A stretch of DNA of 64,000 bases from positions 32,847,501 to 32,911,500 of the forward strand of contig CM076140.1 in NCBI GenBank assembly GCA_038025085.1, read 5' to 3'. Below are positions 1 through 11,734 of this stretch, in pieces (positions within the stretch are counted from its first letter, which is position 1; each line of letters opens with the position of its first letter). Source of the DNA: Tetragonia tetragonoides (lineage: Eukaryota > Streptophyta > Magnoliopsida > Caryophyllales > Aizoaceae). The notes under the pieces are model-generated. The model was not told the origin of the DNA and ran no database searches. It saw only the letters and a program-made list of their open reading frames with translations. A program made the position numbers and the translations under genes.

Positions 1-1185
1 ATGGGGCTTTGGAAGAAGGTAGGCATGAGCCCTTACCACTAATACGCTACCAACAGTAAGTATGTTCCAATCGACAATAATCACGCTTGCTCGTTAGGTC
101 CTAATTAAAAATAATTACCGAATTAGTATTAATTAAATACGAAAATACAAACAGTAACGAAATCTCAATATGTTATTTTTATTAAATTTCTTGATTTATT
201 TCAACTAATCTAGGCTTTTGAAATTCGAATTCAGATTCCGAATGAGTGCAGAAAAATAAAAACATTAAATCAACAATACTGAAAATCGAAATAATAATTA
301 CGAAAAATATAAAAACGAAACCCTAACTTCAAAACTAGGTCTAGGTCACGGGTACCCATGCATGGGACCAATAACCGGACCCTTCATCACCACCACCACC
401 CGCGGGCCACCAGGGCCGGTGGTGGTAGTCGCCGGAGCGCCAGCGAGGAGGAGAGAAATAGAAAACGCGAAAGAGAGAGAGCCGAGAGAGAACGAGAGGA
501 AGAGAAGGAGAGAGCAAGGGGGAGGGGGAGGCGACGTCGTCCACCTGCCGACGACCCCTCAGGCAGCGGTGTGAGGGCGTGGCGGTGGCGCGTGGTCGCA
601 TGCCAGCGAACCCAGGGGAGAGAGAGAGGTTGCGGCGAGAGAGGGAGAAGGAGCGAGCGAAAGGGAGAGAGAGGGAGAGAGAGATTACTGCCGGCAGGAG
701 GGTGGTGGTCTGGTGATGTGGGCAGCGGGAGAACGCCGGCGAAGTGCTGAGGGGAGAGAGAGAGCTCCGTGAGGGAGAGGGGAGAGAGAGAGAGGAGAGA
801 GAGTGCTTGTGAGGGTTTGGGCTCAGTTTGCAAAATTGATGAATTGCCTCACCTTTTCCTTATATAGGCCCTCAGTCAACCCAAGTCAAATACTATTTGA
901 TTTAGGAATTTATTTAATAATTTTCTGATTTAAATAACAAATTAAAACTAATTAAAACTAATTACAACTATATGAATAATTCTTATTCATATATAAAATA
1001 TTTTAATTAAACTCCTCAAAATTAATAAATACAATTTATGAAAGTCCCATAATAATAATTAATATTATTATGGCTTTAATTGAATAAATCGAATCCTTAA
1101 ATGAATATAGGATTTAATCTCCGAAACTATTTATAAATCATTTATAAACCAATATAATAATTATAGAAAATATTGGGGTATCACA
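1..1185 (-). mobile_element. Tekay/Del-like Ty3 LTR, partial
   Basis: Read on the minus strand, a sequence starting TGTGATACCCCAATA begins at 1185 and runs off the left edge of the window. TGTRAYACCCC is the usual LTR start of Tekay/Del-type Ty3 chromoviruses, and the LTR at 32403-38269 starts in the same way. A TATA-like box (minus CTATATAAGG) lies near 858-868, followed downstream by a CT-rich stretch that fits a transcribed leader. No open reading frame here looks like a real protein. The long frames between 341 and 833 come from the GA repeat. The LTR directly abuts Copia gag sequence at 1186, so it may have inserted into that element. The target duplication cannot be tested. Confidence 0.6.
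440..810. repeat. GA/CT-rich low-complexity tract inside LTR
   Basis: Imperfect GAGAGA runs are broken by GGC-rich patches. The purine bias creates Arg/Glu-rich frames on plus and Ser/Leu/Pro-rich frames on minus, which are composition artefacts. Read in the LTR's direction it is a CT-rich segment just after the TATA-like box, a common plant core-promoter or leader feature. Confidence 0.75.
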
Positions 1186-1239
1186 TGTTAATACATCTTC
1201 CAATCGAAGAATTAGGACCATAGCTAAATCTAGTCCTGA

Positions 1240-1480
1240 AAAGAAATGTAGAAAATATGTTGATGTGTTAGAACATCATGTTTGCGTGCATTGTGGTCTT
1301 ATTCGTCATTTTACTTATGAATGTCCTAAGTATTTTTTCATGATAAGAACAATGTTACGTTTAAACAAATATGGGTTAGGAAAGATTCGTTGCATATTAT
1401 TAATACTACTAATCCAAAGGGAACCAAAAAGGTTTGGGTTCCCAAAACCAAGAATTGATGAACTTGTGCAGGCTATATGA
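1240..1480 (+). pseudogene. Copia Gag fragment with CCHC zinc knuckle
   Basis: The translation contains CVHCGLIRHFTYEC, an exact CX2CX4HX4C knuckle that binds RNA in retroelement Gag. It is followed about 40 residues later by a VWVPK-like stretch (in one frame KVWVPKPRI), typical of the Copia Gag to protease transition. The frame stops at 1480. No protease active site follows, so this is a fragment. Confidence 0.65.
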
Positions 1481-1889
1481 GAAGGAGTAAGATTAGTATT
1501 GACTAAATGTATCTTGTTTATCTTTATTTGCTCTCACTCATGGCATTTAAGATCGAGTGAATGTGGTGATGATTGGTGACAATAAAATAACAAAATTGTC
1601 AAGAGCAATAAGGTTAGTAAGTCACTCACATATACTCTCTAAGTAACGTGTTGTTGGTAGATGTATGTTTTAATGAAAATTTTGTTTGATATTACTTGGT
1701 TATGTGACAGGGGAAATTTGCTGAATTTTATTGTTATTGTCATGTAGTTAAGAATTTCGTGGGATGTTATTTACAAGGAGAATATTTATTATGCTTTGAG
1801 TTTGTTCCTTGGAATTAATTTATTTTACATTTATGTTTTGAATGATGACATATTATTATTGATTGCAATATGTGAATGTGGTATTAAAC

Positions 1890-2020
1890 TGTGGCACCCA
1901 TTTATTATAGATGGGTACCATTCTAAATTAAAGCTTGTGATCAATTAATTGTTGATATTTTTACAAAAGCTTTACATAGAAAAGAATTTGAGAAGGATCA
2001 TGCTTGATCTAAAAATGGTT
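1890..2020 (+). pseudogene. Copia RNase H C-terminal remnant
   Basis: With frameshifts, the sequence reads HPFIIDGYHSKLK followed by a match to the DQLADIFTKAL...FE signature that closes Copia RNase H domains (GATCAATTAATTGTTGATAT, then ACAAAAGCTTTACATAG). Stops interrupt it. It gives the plus orientation of the element and marks the end of pol. Confidence 0.5.
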
Positions 2021-3816
2021 GTGCTTGATTAGTTAGTATCACTCATATGATCCCTCAATGATTGACTAGAAATATTGATTTGTTATTGTTCATAATCGAT
2101 GCTTATCTATAAGGGTATAACGTATGAGTCTTTGTTGATTTCATATACATATGGTATTAATATAAAGGACTCGCTATGCCTCACTAGATGCTATACTAAT
2201 ACTGCATTATTGTTTATTGTTACTGTAACATACATCCAAGATTTTATTTTGTGCAAGACTACTTCCTTCTTAAAAGACTGATTATAATTTGAAATCACCT
2301 TATAAGCCAAACCAGTCTTTGTAAATTTGAGTCATTAAAATACAACCAATAAGCTCCACAATGAAAAATTTTATTACCATTTTTTTTACCATTGCTAATG
2401 TCACGTTACTTATTTTGTTAGGGGGAATTATTGTTGAGATATGGTATAGTTTTAGTAGGAGAAGTTGTAGTGTAGCATATCTTGGAGTCATATCTATTTG
2501 GTTGTACATGGGAATTTATTCAAAAAAAAAAAAGGAAAGTAATGAAGATACCAAAAAAAAAAAAGTGGAAAAAAAAGAAACAGAAAAGGCGAAACGACAG
2601 TGATTTTCCCTACACGTTATTGACATTCATTTACTCAATTTAAGAACTTTTTCTCTATTCTTAGAACTTTCCTAAAATTAAAGAGGTTTTTTTTTCTTCA
2701 TGTACAGGGAGGAGAAATAAGGAGTAATTTTCAATTGGAGTTATTTATTGAAATTGTTTTAAGGAGATATAATGAAGAGTTTCTTTTAATCTTAGGGATG
2801 CTTATTTAGTATGGAAATGTTCGTGGAAGTCATCTTTTTGACTAAGAAGGAAAGAAACAACAAAGGTAGGATGTTAGGGCATGCATATATTGTTCTAAGT
2901 TTCATTACCACCTAATCGTCTACCATGTAGGAGAGATAAGGAATTCATATTGGTTAGTAGGAGAAATAAGGGTACTCTTTGCAGCAATGATGTTTCAAAG
3001 TAGTTTATCTTTATATTGTGACTAGACTCTCTCAATATTCTCCTTATAATGTGACATTGGCTAAACGTTAAATCAACCAGTTTTTTCACATCCCAACCAT
3101 ATTATCTCAAACCATGTTTCCTAAATCTAAAAGGAAGCATCTTTTAAGGGAAAATGATCTCCTTGAACCATTGAATGATTCACGTATGGTTTACCCTTCA
3201 TCATGATTAAATCATGACATACCTCTATCGGCTTGTAATTTAAACAAGAGTCTTTGATTTAAATTCCTTGGATGTCATGATGTGTACTTGAACATTAGAT
3301 TGCTTTTGGTGTAGTCATAGCATCACTAGATTGTGCTTGAGCTACTTTAGTTATGCTTATGTTATGATTATCATACTCTTGATTCTATTTTTTGACTTTG
3401 TAATAAGGTATCTTGCTTGTCTTGACTTATTAATCTTTTCGATGATGCCAAAAGGGGGGAGAGTATGGTGTGATGCTAGGTATTTGAGCTTTGATCTATC
3501 TAGTATCACATAAGGTCTTATTAAATTTGATCTATCTTTGCCTTTTGTGCTAATACCACTGTGGTCATCAGTGGACTTCTTGATTATGAATGAGATACAT
3601 GGATGACACAATTTATCATGAATGAGCTCTTTGATTATCTTGCTTTAACATTACGAGCTCTTGAATGGATGATTATAATTATTATGTTTGATTGTTCCCT
3701 CTATTCACTATGACTAGACAACGCTACAATCTTTTAATTGTGTTCAGTAATAATTGGTTATATTATTCTAGCACTATTCTGCATCACAAGTTTGTCATCA
3801 TCAAAAAGGGAGAAAT

Positions 3817-5021
3817 TGTTGAGCAATTGAGTTTTGAAGATGACAAACTTATTTAATTATAAAGTGATGCTACTTAACTTGTGTGTTAGTGTTTAAGGAA
3901 TTTATTGACACAAGAGTTTGCTAGATAAAGATCAAGAAGAAACAGAAGTTACACATGTTCTCCAGGTTATTTATTTATTTCTTAGAGTTCATCTAAAGCT
4001 ATACAATTATATAAATGTGAAATTTATATTTATTAGGCAACAAATTATTAAACGTATAAAAAGGTCTTTGTATTTGGGAAGATCATTGAAACTTTAGTCT
4101 TCAAAAGAATGTTACGTACAACACATATATTTACACGTTTAATCGACTGAGATAAATTCGATATCAGTATCTTAAATTTAATCTCTTTTTATTTATATCC
4201 CTTTTATTGTGCCCAAGATATTATTTGAAAAGAGATTTTTCTGAAATCTATCTATTCTTATATTTGGCTATATGGTTTTTAACTAGGAAGAAAATACTTT
4301 CTATAAAGATATTTATTTTATTTTCTTCATAAATACTGATTCCGATTGTTTTATATAATAAAGATATTTAATTTTATTCATGAAAATCTTATTTACCAAG
4401 TAAAGGAAAACGAGATTTGGTTTCTTAGTTTCAAATAGGATTCGTAGTTGCTTTTTTACTTCTTGGTTGTCGTATAAAAAGAAGGATGAACCATAAATCA
4501 GTTTTACGCCTCTCCTAGCACTGAACGTGATATTAACTTTGAGGGAGTCTTGATCACAAACGTTTACACATTATAGAGAACGTTGCCTAATAGCTATAAG
4601 ATTCATACATATATTCATTGCAAAGCTATAGGTTTTATATTATATCTTTCCACTTATTGAAGTTCATCAAGGTAAACATTGTTCGTTGATTACAACAGCT
4701 AGAGTTAGTTGTTTATAGATTGGCTTGGGTGAGTACCTAAGTGCGTTTGGCTTGGAAGAGTTTATGAGTGTGTTTGGCTTGGACGAGTGTTCGAGTACGA
4801 GATTAAGTTAGAGTTAACTTGATCTACTTGTACTATTCTCTTAATAAAATAAGTAGTCTTTAAAGTCCTTCGGTCCATGGTTTTTATCCTTTGTGAGTTG
4901 CAAAGGGTTTTCCACGTAAATCGTAAGTGCTTTAATTCTAGTTCTTTTATACTTGTTTTAAATTCCGTAACTTTGGGGTAACACAATTCACCCCCCTCTT
5001 GTGTACCTTGTGCTACTAACA
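3817..5021 (+). repeat. 3' LTR of SIRE-like Copia
   Basis: The LTR starts TGTTGAGCAATTGAG directly after a purine tract and ends CTACTAACA, about 1.2 kb, a normal SIRE LTR length. A TATA box (GTATAAAAAG) lies near 4472-4481. The short minus frame at 4762-5022 is not a gene. Confidence 0.6.
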
Positions 5022-6310
5022 TTTTACAATATGTTTAGAACATATGAATAAGAGTGTTCAGTTATATTGTCACATCATCCAAAAGCATAGAGTGATGCCA
5101 CAATTAAAAAGAACCAATTTATATATAAAATGAGTTATTGTATAATCAAAAAAAAAAAAAACCACATCATAGTGACTCATATTTGGTCTTAGAGTCTTAA
5201 TCAATGTACAAACCTTTCTTTTGCTACTTATATATACATATTATTCATCCTCAACACATCAGTACATCATTGTGTACATTGTTTTCCGCACCAAAAAATT
5301 GTGTACATTCTTCTGTTTCATTTTCATCTGTTTTTTCTACTTCATGTGAACTCTACATTCTTAGCTTTTTTTGTTGTCTCGTTTTCATCTGTTAATCATT
5401 CTCCATGCATGTGTACTCTTCTTTTTTATATGTTGTCTTTCATTGCTTTGAATTGCTTATTTTGTTTAGTTAAATATTGCACAAAGCCGTGACTTGCTTC
5501 TCTTTGTGGAGTTAACTATTTATTTCATGTGAAAATATAATAAAATGTTGAATTGACTACATTACGTTTATATGTGCAAGTTTTGAGATTACAAACTATA
5601 TGCAATGATCAAACAAAATATTATTATGGTAAGATTATTTTCTATTTTTTGTTTACAAACTACAAAGTCGATTTCTCATCCAAAATAATATTCACTGTAA
5701 TGCTTCTTTGTTTGTAGAGCACACATAATTGTTTCTTTTATAATTGACACCTTATGTTTATATGTATAGGTTTTAAGATAGTCGAATAAGCAAATGTTTA
5801 AATTTTGACAATTGCGTCTTAAATACTTTTATTTTTAATTTTATAAGAGAAGAATCTGTGATTTCGGGATTTATATTTTTAGTTGTTCTTTGTACTATTA
5901 TTATTCGATGATTTGTTATTGTTTAAAATTGTGAATTCTTATGAATAGAAATCGTTGTAACTTTTTGCACAAGAGAACGAAACATATATGATATATCCTT
6001 AATCTATATGATATTTTATGTATTATACAAGATGGCAACGTATTAAATTTTTTTTAAATTCATTTCTTATAGTATTTATTTCTTAATACTAATCCTAACT
6101 ATTAAAAAGTATTGGACAGGGTATGAAAAAAATTAGAATAAAAAAATAAACTCTACCATTAAGTCTACAACAACAGATCTTTTACATTATAAGTTGTTAT
6201 TGTTAAGTATTAATCTTTTAATGTTGTTTTGGAAAGTATTAATCTTAATCTTTTAATGTTGTATAAGCTATAGTTCAAAGTATATAGTATATTGAATATT
6301 ATTTACATGA
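5022..6310. other. AT-rich spacer, no gene seen
   Basis: No credible coding frame, RNA gene or LTR is visible. An A13 run lies at about 5148-5160. The 3' part may belong to the Helitron whose end is called at 6341, but its 5' TC end was not found. Confidence 0.5.
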
Positions 6311-6341
6311 ACTCATGCATCGCACGGGATTCATAACTAAT
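6311..6341 (+). mobile_element. Probable Helitron 3' terminus
   Basis: The sequence CATGCATCGCACGGGATTC forms an imperfect hairpin (GCACGGGATTC against GAACTCATGC), followed a few bases later by CTAAT at 6337-6341 and then T at 6342. Helitrons end in CTRRT just after a short hairpin and insert between A and T. The mismatches in the stem are transition-type and fit ageing. The 5' end and any helicase gene are not identified, so this would be a non-autonomous copy. Confidence 0.4.
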
Positions 6342-6344
6342 TAC

Positions 6345-6680
6345 TTGAAAATGCAACAATTAATAGAGAGTTTGCCACATCACCTTCCACATCACTTGCT
6401 TAGTTGGCAAAAAAAAAGCCACCAAAATGATGCGTTGGCTAGCCATGAAAATGAGGAACGCACAAATTAGAGTTATTACACATTAAAGGACTACAAATGT
6501 GAATGTTAAAAGCCCAAAATACAAAAAAAAAATCAATATATGAAAATAACCAGTTTAAAAGGCAACGACCAAACGAGAGCTTGACACATCACCTATATAA
6601 TTAGTTAAAAAGGCAACGATTAAATGAGAGCTTGAATACATCACGTTCACGTCGTTCGCTTAGTTGGAAAAAAAATGCTA
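6345..6680. repeat. Diverged direct repeats
   Basis: A segment containing GAGAGYTTGMCACATCACC and a nearby CGCTTAGTTGG recurs about three times with spacings of roughly 110-220 bp (near 6365, 6578 and 6628). The copies are too diverged to define a unit. Confidence 0.4.
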
Positions 6681-8350
6681 ATCTATTAGTGAAAGAGAAC
6701 CCATTGACGGAGAATAAAGAAGACTATAAAGGCAAAGGAAAAAAAAAAAAAAAAAAAACACGACACTGAATCTCCTTATAACACTCACACTCTTTCCCAT
6801 CCAAAAACAGAGAATAAAATGAAGCTTTCAATGATGATGGCTAGGGATGGCGATGGGTGGTGGGTTCATGGATACCCGCTCCATCCGCCCCAAATAAATG
6901 GTTGAAAACCCAATTAAACGGGTTTTTTGTGGGTGGTGGGTGGATCAGATGGTGGGTCGGGTGGGATTCGGTTGATAATTTTGCACCCGCGAATCCACCT
7001 ACCACCCGTTTAATATTTAAATATATTATATTAAATTTTATATTCAAAAATTCTAATTTTTCTATCTCTGATCCGTACTCAGTCCCTTCTCCTCTCTTTC
7101 TCTCTCTTTCTTCGGCCTTCCTCAAACCCTCGAAGATCTCACTCCCTTCACTCAGCCAACTAGTCATCTCATCTCACCGGTAACTTGAACACCCCCCAAA
7201 ACTTTGGGCCTTCAATATTTGCCACCTCATACATATTCCAAGTTTTTTACCTCTTATTGTCCATTGATTTTTATGTTTGATCCCGACAAAAAGGAAGTAG
7301 TGCCACCGATTTTTTTTTCTGGTTTTGGTATGCTCAATTTCTGGTTTCCAATGGATTACTTTGACTTTTGGTGATTTGGTTTAAGTCCTGGTGGATTCAT
7401 CTGGGCTTAGTTCTTGTTTATTGTGCTCTGTTAGTGGTATGTTGTTTTCATGGCAAATTAATAAGCATCCGGTGAGAGAGAAGAAAGCCCAACTTGAAAT
7501 AGGTTGGAGAAAGAGAGAGCATCTGGTGCCGACTAGCCGATTTGTTAAGTTGATTTATGTCAGAAACTCTTCATTTAGTTTATTTGTTTATTCACCCGTT
7601 AACGACAACGAATCCACCCGCAAGTTGCCAACCCTTGCCAACACTATCATTCAAGTGTTTTAGTTGAAACAACTAACATCCTATTGAATACGATATATTG
7701 AATTTTTTCGTTAAAAACTAATAGTTACCATTTCAAAACAATAATTGTGCGTTGTATTAGGATACACCAAATTATTTTTCAGACATCAAAATCACTCGGC
7801 TACAGTATCTAATTCTCCTTCATCTTTGTACATATCTATATACCACTAATTATGATTTTCATTACCTTCATATCCTTATTCAATCATCTAATTATACTTT
7901 TCTACATGTCCTCCTCTCTTTAAGATCGAGGAAGCTTTTATAAAAGTTTGAGAAGTGAGGATTATGTTGGTTAATTAGTTTCAACATAAAGGGAGAGACA
8001 TTTAATGAAAAAAGTGATTGAAAATGCTTTGTTTTCATTCATTTGAGTGTGAAACTACACCAAGGATGTTTGTAAAAACAAACACGCTTCAAATCAAGCT
8101 TTTGAATGCATTTACGTGGTTTAACAGTTCTTCCGACTAGGGTGCTAAATATTGAGTTCTTTTGTGTTATATATTAAGAGAAAACACCTAAATACTTTGT
8201 TTACATTTATTCGAAATTCATCTTTTCGTGTATATGAGATTTCAAATACCCACTTTTCAAATAATATATTATCAAATAATTGGGTTGTCGGATCAAATAT
8301 TGAAATTCGAATATTATTAAATAGATATATCTCAATGTAATTCATAAAAC
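6681..8350. other. No gene seen
   Basis: AT-rich DNA. Frames at 6841-7183 and 7391-7663 have no recognisable domain. The G/C patch at 6842-7010 is the kind of sequence found at ends of hAT-like elements, but no clean inverted repeat or 8-bp duplication was found. Confidence 0.4.
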
Positions 8351-8360
8351 ATCACAATAA

Positions 8361-8830
8361 GAGTATAGGAATTAAAATCAGTCAGGGTACTGAAAAACTC
8401 CTTTTTCTTACTTTTGGCAGATGATACTATGATATTTGCAAAGGCTACTCATCAAAGTTGTGTCACAATTAAGCAGACGATTAAGATAGGAGTATAGGAA
8501 TTAAAATCTGCCAGGGTAGTGAAAAACTCTCTTTTCTTCCTTTTACAGATAATACTATGATATTTGCTAACGCTACTTATCAAAGTTGTGTCACAATTAA
8601 GAAAATTCTTGATGATTATGCGTATATCAGGTCGAAAAGAATTTCGCTAAGTCGACTTTCCAATGTACATAAAATATCTCTAGAAACTCGCTTGATAGTT
8701 TTAAAGCTGTGTTAGGAATGAATAGTTCTACTTGTTTAGATACATATTTAAGATGCCCAATTATTTCTGGAAAAGTTAACGCATATACTTTTAGTATTGT
8801 TGATCGCACTTTGAGTCATCTTAGTAAGTG
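8361..8830 (+). pseudogene. LINE reverse transcriptase fragment with internal duplication
   Basis: The plus-strand translation contains LPFTDNTMIFANATYQSC, the FADDT-containing palm motif of L1-type reverse transcriptase with the second Asp changed to Asn in this repeat. The partner repeat reads ADDTMIFAKATHQSC. Further on is LGMNSS...CPIISGKVNAYTF, the region after the palm. A segment of about 129 bp is duplicated in tandem (8361 onward and 8490 onward), giving two copies of the motif. It is a short dead fragment, separate from the minus-strand LINE that begins near 8900. Confidence 0.6.
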
Positions 8831-8899
8831 AAGGCTAATTCGTTATCACAAGCAGGTTGAACTACTTTAATACAAGCAAATCAGTCAGCAACTCTCATT

Positions 8900-9795
8900 T
8901 TTATTTTATTTTTTTTTTGATAATTAGGTATTCTTTTGTTAATTAAATAAAAATTTCAAAGTGAAGAGATTACAACGAAACTCCAAAAGCTTTACCCAAA
9001 CATCATTTGTTACTAAATCCCCACCTTCTAGGAAGGGTTTGATTTGACAACAAAATCACATGACAGGCTTAAAGCAGACAAAAATACTCCAAAAAACAAA
9101 AACAAAAAACTACAAAAACTAGAGTCATGCTACAAAATCTTCATCTCTAAACACTTCTTGCTTGGCAATACCATCCGCTATCGCATTTGCACTCCTCCTC
9201 TTATGAACAATACTAAATTTTGGCCACAACTCCTTCCTACGCCTTATATAGTTTAATTCAAATCTAGAGTTCCACGGTCCTCCTTCCTTCGAGTTGCGCC
9301 ACCTCACCGCATTAGACGAGTAAAACTCTATAACCACACCAAAATGGGATAACCACTCTTTCGAACAAGCCTAAAAAATAGCCTTACCAATAGCCGCAAT
9401 CTCCGCTTGGTTGATCTCATTTAGTGGTACTCTGCATGAAAACACACACATGAGTTTACCATTATTCCAGTCCCTTAACATCCCACACAACAACTCTACC
9501 ATCCTTTAGGGAGGCATCAACATTCCACTTCAAGAATCCCACAGGGGGAGGTTCCCATTTAACATCCATTTTAGCACAAGTGATAGCCGTGAAGGTCTTT
9601 AAACGGCTAGGAACTTGACACATCTCACGAGGAGAGTATGGAAAAGACTAATCCCAAGCTGTTATCCACCATCCCAAACGCAAAAGGATCCGATCAAATA
9701 TTTCTTTGCCATTACATTTCTTCCCATCAATCAATCTATCATTTCTTTCTTTCCATAATGACCAAACAAGCACAAATAAAAAAGTACCATACTTT
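8900..9795 (-). pseudogene. L1-type LINE 3' end: RNase H domain and poly(A)
   Basis: On the minus strand, translation gives WEPPPVGFLKWNVDASLKDG, the start of a plant LINE RNase H domain (the D of NVDAS is the first catalytic Asp). Later comes FSIVHKRRSANAIADGIAK, the C-terminal signature. Upstream, near 9740-9795, is the WSLWKERN-like linker. The T-rich stretch at about 8904-8929 is the poly(A) tail read on the other strand and marks the element's 3' end. Stops and frameshifts break the frame. This is the tail of the LINE continued at 11443-11734, 30955-32402 and 38270-40697. Confidence 0.7.
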
Positions 9796-11442
9796 TGTAA
9801 GGACCCGAGATTTTATGACCCTAACCACGGAGTGGATCCTTTTAGAAAATTTGTATTTTGGGGCTTAGATAAGTTCAAGGAACTGTCGAGTTAAAAAACC
9901 ATTTTCAAAAGACTTCAATTGAATAAAAAAACATGAAAGAGGTCAAAATTCTGCTACCAGCGTTTTACCGAAGGGACAACCTAGTAGCTCAAAAAGTGAA
10001 CTAATCATGCTTTAAAAAGACTCCCGCTCATATAAAACATATGAGTACCCAAGAATAAAGGGTTCGGGGGCGAAGATACGAGGTGGAGAGGTCTTAGTCA
10101 CCCAACTCGCCCCGTTTTATGATGGCCTCTACTAACTTAAGTTTGCTTAATAATTAAAGACATAATTCCCACACAAAACAGGATCAACAACCTAAATTGG
10201 ACTATTAAATGGTTCACCAGAAGCATCACGACATTTGTTATTGAACCATATAAAGACATGCATTTAATGTGCAAGTTGAGCATTACAACAGTTAGACATG
10301 CTTATTTATGGAATTGAAAGACAATATTTAGGAAGCAATAAAAGACATGATTAGCATGATATCTACATTTTGACTAGTAGGAAATATTTAGTTAAGAAAT
10401 TAATTTTATTTGAGCCCTCAGGAGTTTTGTACCTGCACTGTAGACTATTTTAGCAACTGAATAGTAAAACTAGATCTCAAGTAAAGAAAGAGGGGGAAGC
10501 TCGGTGTCAATACTCCCGAGAATAGAATTGAATTGTTTATGGAAGAATGAGGGAGAAGCTCAGAGTCAATACTACTGAGAATAGAGGGTGTCAACTGTTG
10601 TCTGTGTGTTTTGAACTGAAGGTTGAGGGCCGTATTTATAGGTGACGAAGTAGGGTTGGACGGGTGAAGAGATAGAGCCGTGGGGTGAAGAGATCAAGTG
10701 TAAAAGTTGTTGCCAGCTAGCTCGAGCATACCTGCTGGCGGCTCAGGCCACAACCGCTTGCAGGTCAGGATAATGAGCCACAGCCACTGGCGGCCTTGAC
10801 AAAGATACCATAGCTAGAGGCTCATGCTTGATCCGCTGGCGGGACGGGGCTACCAGGATATGTCGTCATCGAATTTTCCGAGCCATATCTCACTTGTTTG
10901 GGCTCCAAATTGATGATTCAAAATGCGTTGGAAATATTATTGAGTTTAGTTTCAAATGGCGATGGTTTCAGGCCAAAGGTTTTGTGGATCTCGAGATATG
11001 CCCGAAAGAATAAGGAACGGTCAGTTTCGAAGCAGGCATCAGTGTTGGGCTCGTAACTCCTTGGTTGGAAATGTGGTGTGGGCTCATGATATATCACTAG
11101 AAAGCTATTTGAATAAGGAATCCAGAAATATAAGGCTCGTAAATTAAATCAACTGAATGAACTCCTAAATTGGGCTGGAATCACGGTCTACAGTATTCGG
11201 GTAAATCTGTTTTGACCCTTAACTTCATTTGACCATAACTCTTATGAATTGTATTTTGACAAGGAATGAAGCGATGGAATTCTCTTTAAAGGGGATTTTT
11301 AATGAAGTGAAAATGGAAAAAACTTTCAGAAGACTTGACATCTCATTTACTTAACAAAGCGTAATAGCACACAGGTATATAAATTACTCATTTTATCATC
11401 GGGCATTTGGAGACATCTGACGACACTTTTTTAGTGTCTACA
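9796..11442 (-). mobile_element. Solo LTR, Tat-type family, minus
   Basis: The plus strand starts TGTAAGGACCCG and ends GTGTCTACA, i.e. an LTR beginning TGTAGACAC and ending GGTCCTTACA on minus. Length is about 1.65 kb. Flanks are ACTTT (9791-9795) and CCTTT (11443-11447), a 5-bp duplication with one mismatch. No primer site or purine tract adjoins it, so it is a solo LTR. It sits in the LINE between the zinc-finger (zf-RVT) region and RNase H. A GC-rich cluster with CTGGCGGC motifs lies at about 10730-10850. Confidence 0.8.
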
Positions 11443-11734
11443 CCTTTCTTAAAATGCGTACCTCTTACAATAGAACACCACTGGAGGAAAAAAGACATCA
11501 TGTCCTTTGGACCACACCAATGAAATCCCCATCACTGTAGCCATTGGTTCCACAAATCCCTTGCAAATGAACAATGAATAAGCAAATCGTTACAGTACAG
11601 CAATCGTCTTCTTCCCCACATAATTCACACCTCAAATCTGAGATGCATTTTAAACCCAGTTTTACCAAGCGATCCTTTGTCTTCAACCATCCTAGGAAAG
11701 CTAGCCACATAAAAATCTTTACCTTAGGCAGAGC
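11443..11734 (-). pseudogene. LINE fragment: zf-RVT region
   Basis: The minus frame reads AALPKVKIFMWLAFLGWL...TKDRLVKLG...CELCGEEDD, the zf-RVT zinc-binding region between reverse transcriptase and RNase H of plant LINEs (W..P.K...F.W, T.DRL, C..C). The His/Cys end of the finger is lost by frameshift. It joins in order with 8900-9795 once the solo LTR is removed. Confidence 0.75.

Larger units (their letters stand above)
1186..5021 (+). mobile_element. SIRE-like Copia retrotransposon remnant
   Basis: A decayed plus-strand Copia element. It retains a Gag zinc knuckle (about 1280-1330), a trace of the RNase H C-terminus (about 1890-2015), a long non-coding or env-position region, a purine tract AAAAAGGGAGAAAT and a 3' LTR at 3817. 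Most of pol (integrase and reverse transcriptase) is missing, so a large internal deletion is inferred. The motif GATGATGCCAAAAGG at about 3442 and the LTR end rich in CACCCCCCTCTTGTG resemble SIRE/Maximus elements. The 5' LTR is not in the window. Confidence 0.65.

Noticed and set aside
341..833. Overlapping frames of 70-148 residues on both strands
   Set aside because: They follow the GA repeat. Composition is Arg/Glu or Ser/Leu/Pro only, and there is no domain.
6842..7655. Possible hAT-type element with ends like TAGGGATGGCGATGG
   Set aside because: The right end (TTGCCAACCCTTG) is only partly complementary and no 8-bp duplication was found.
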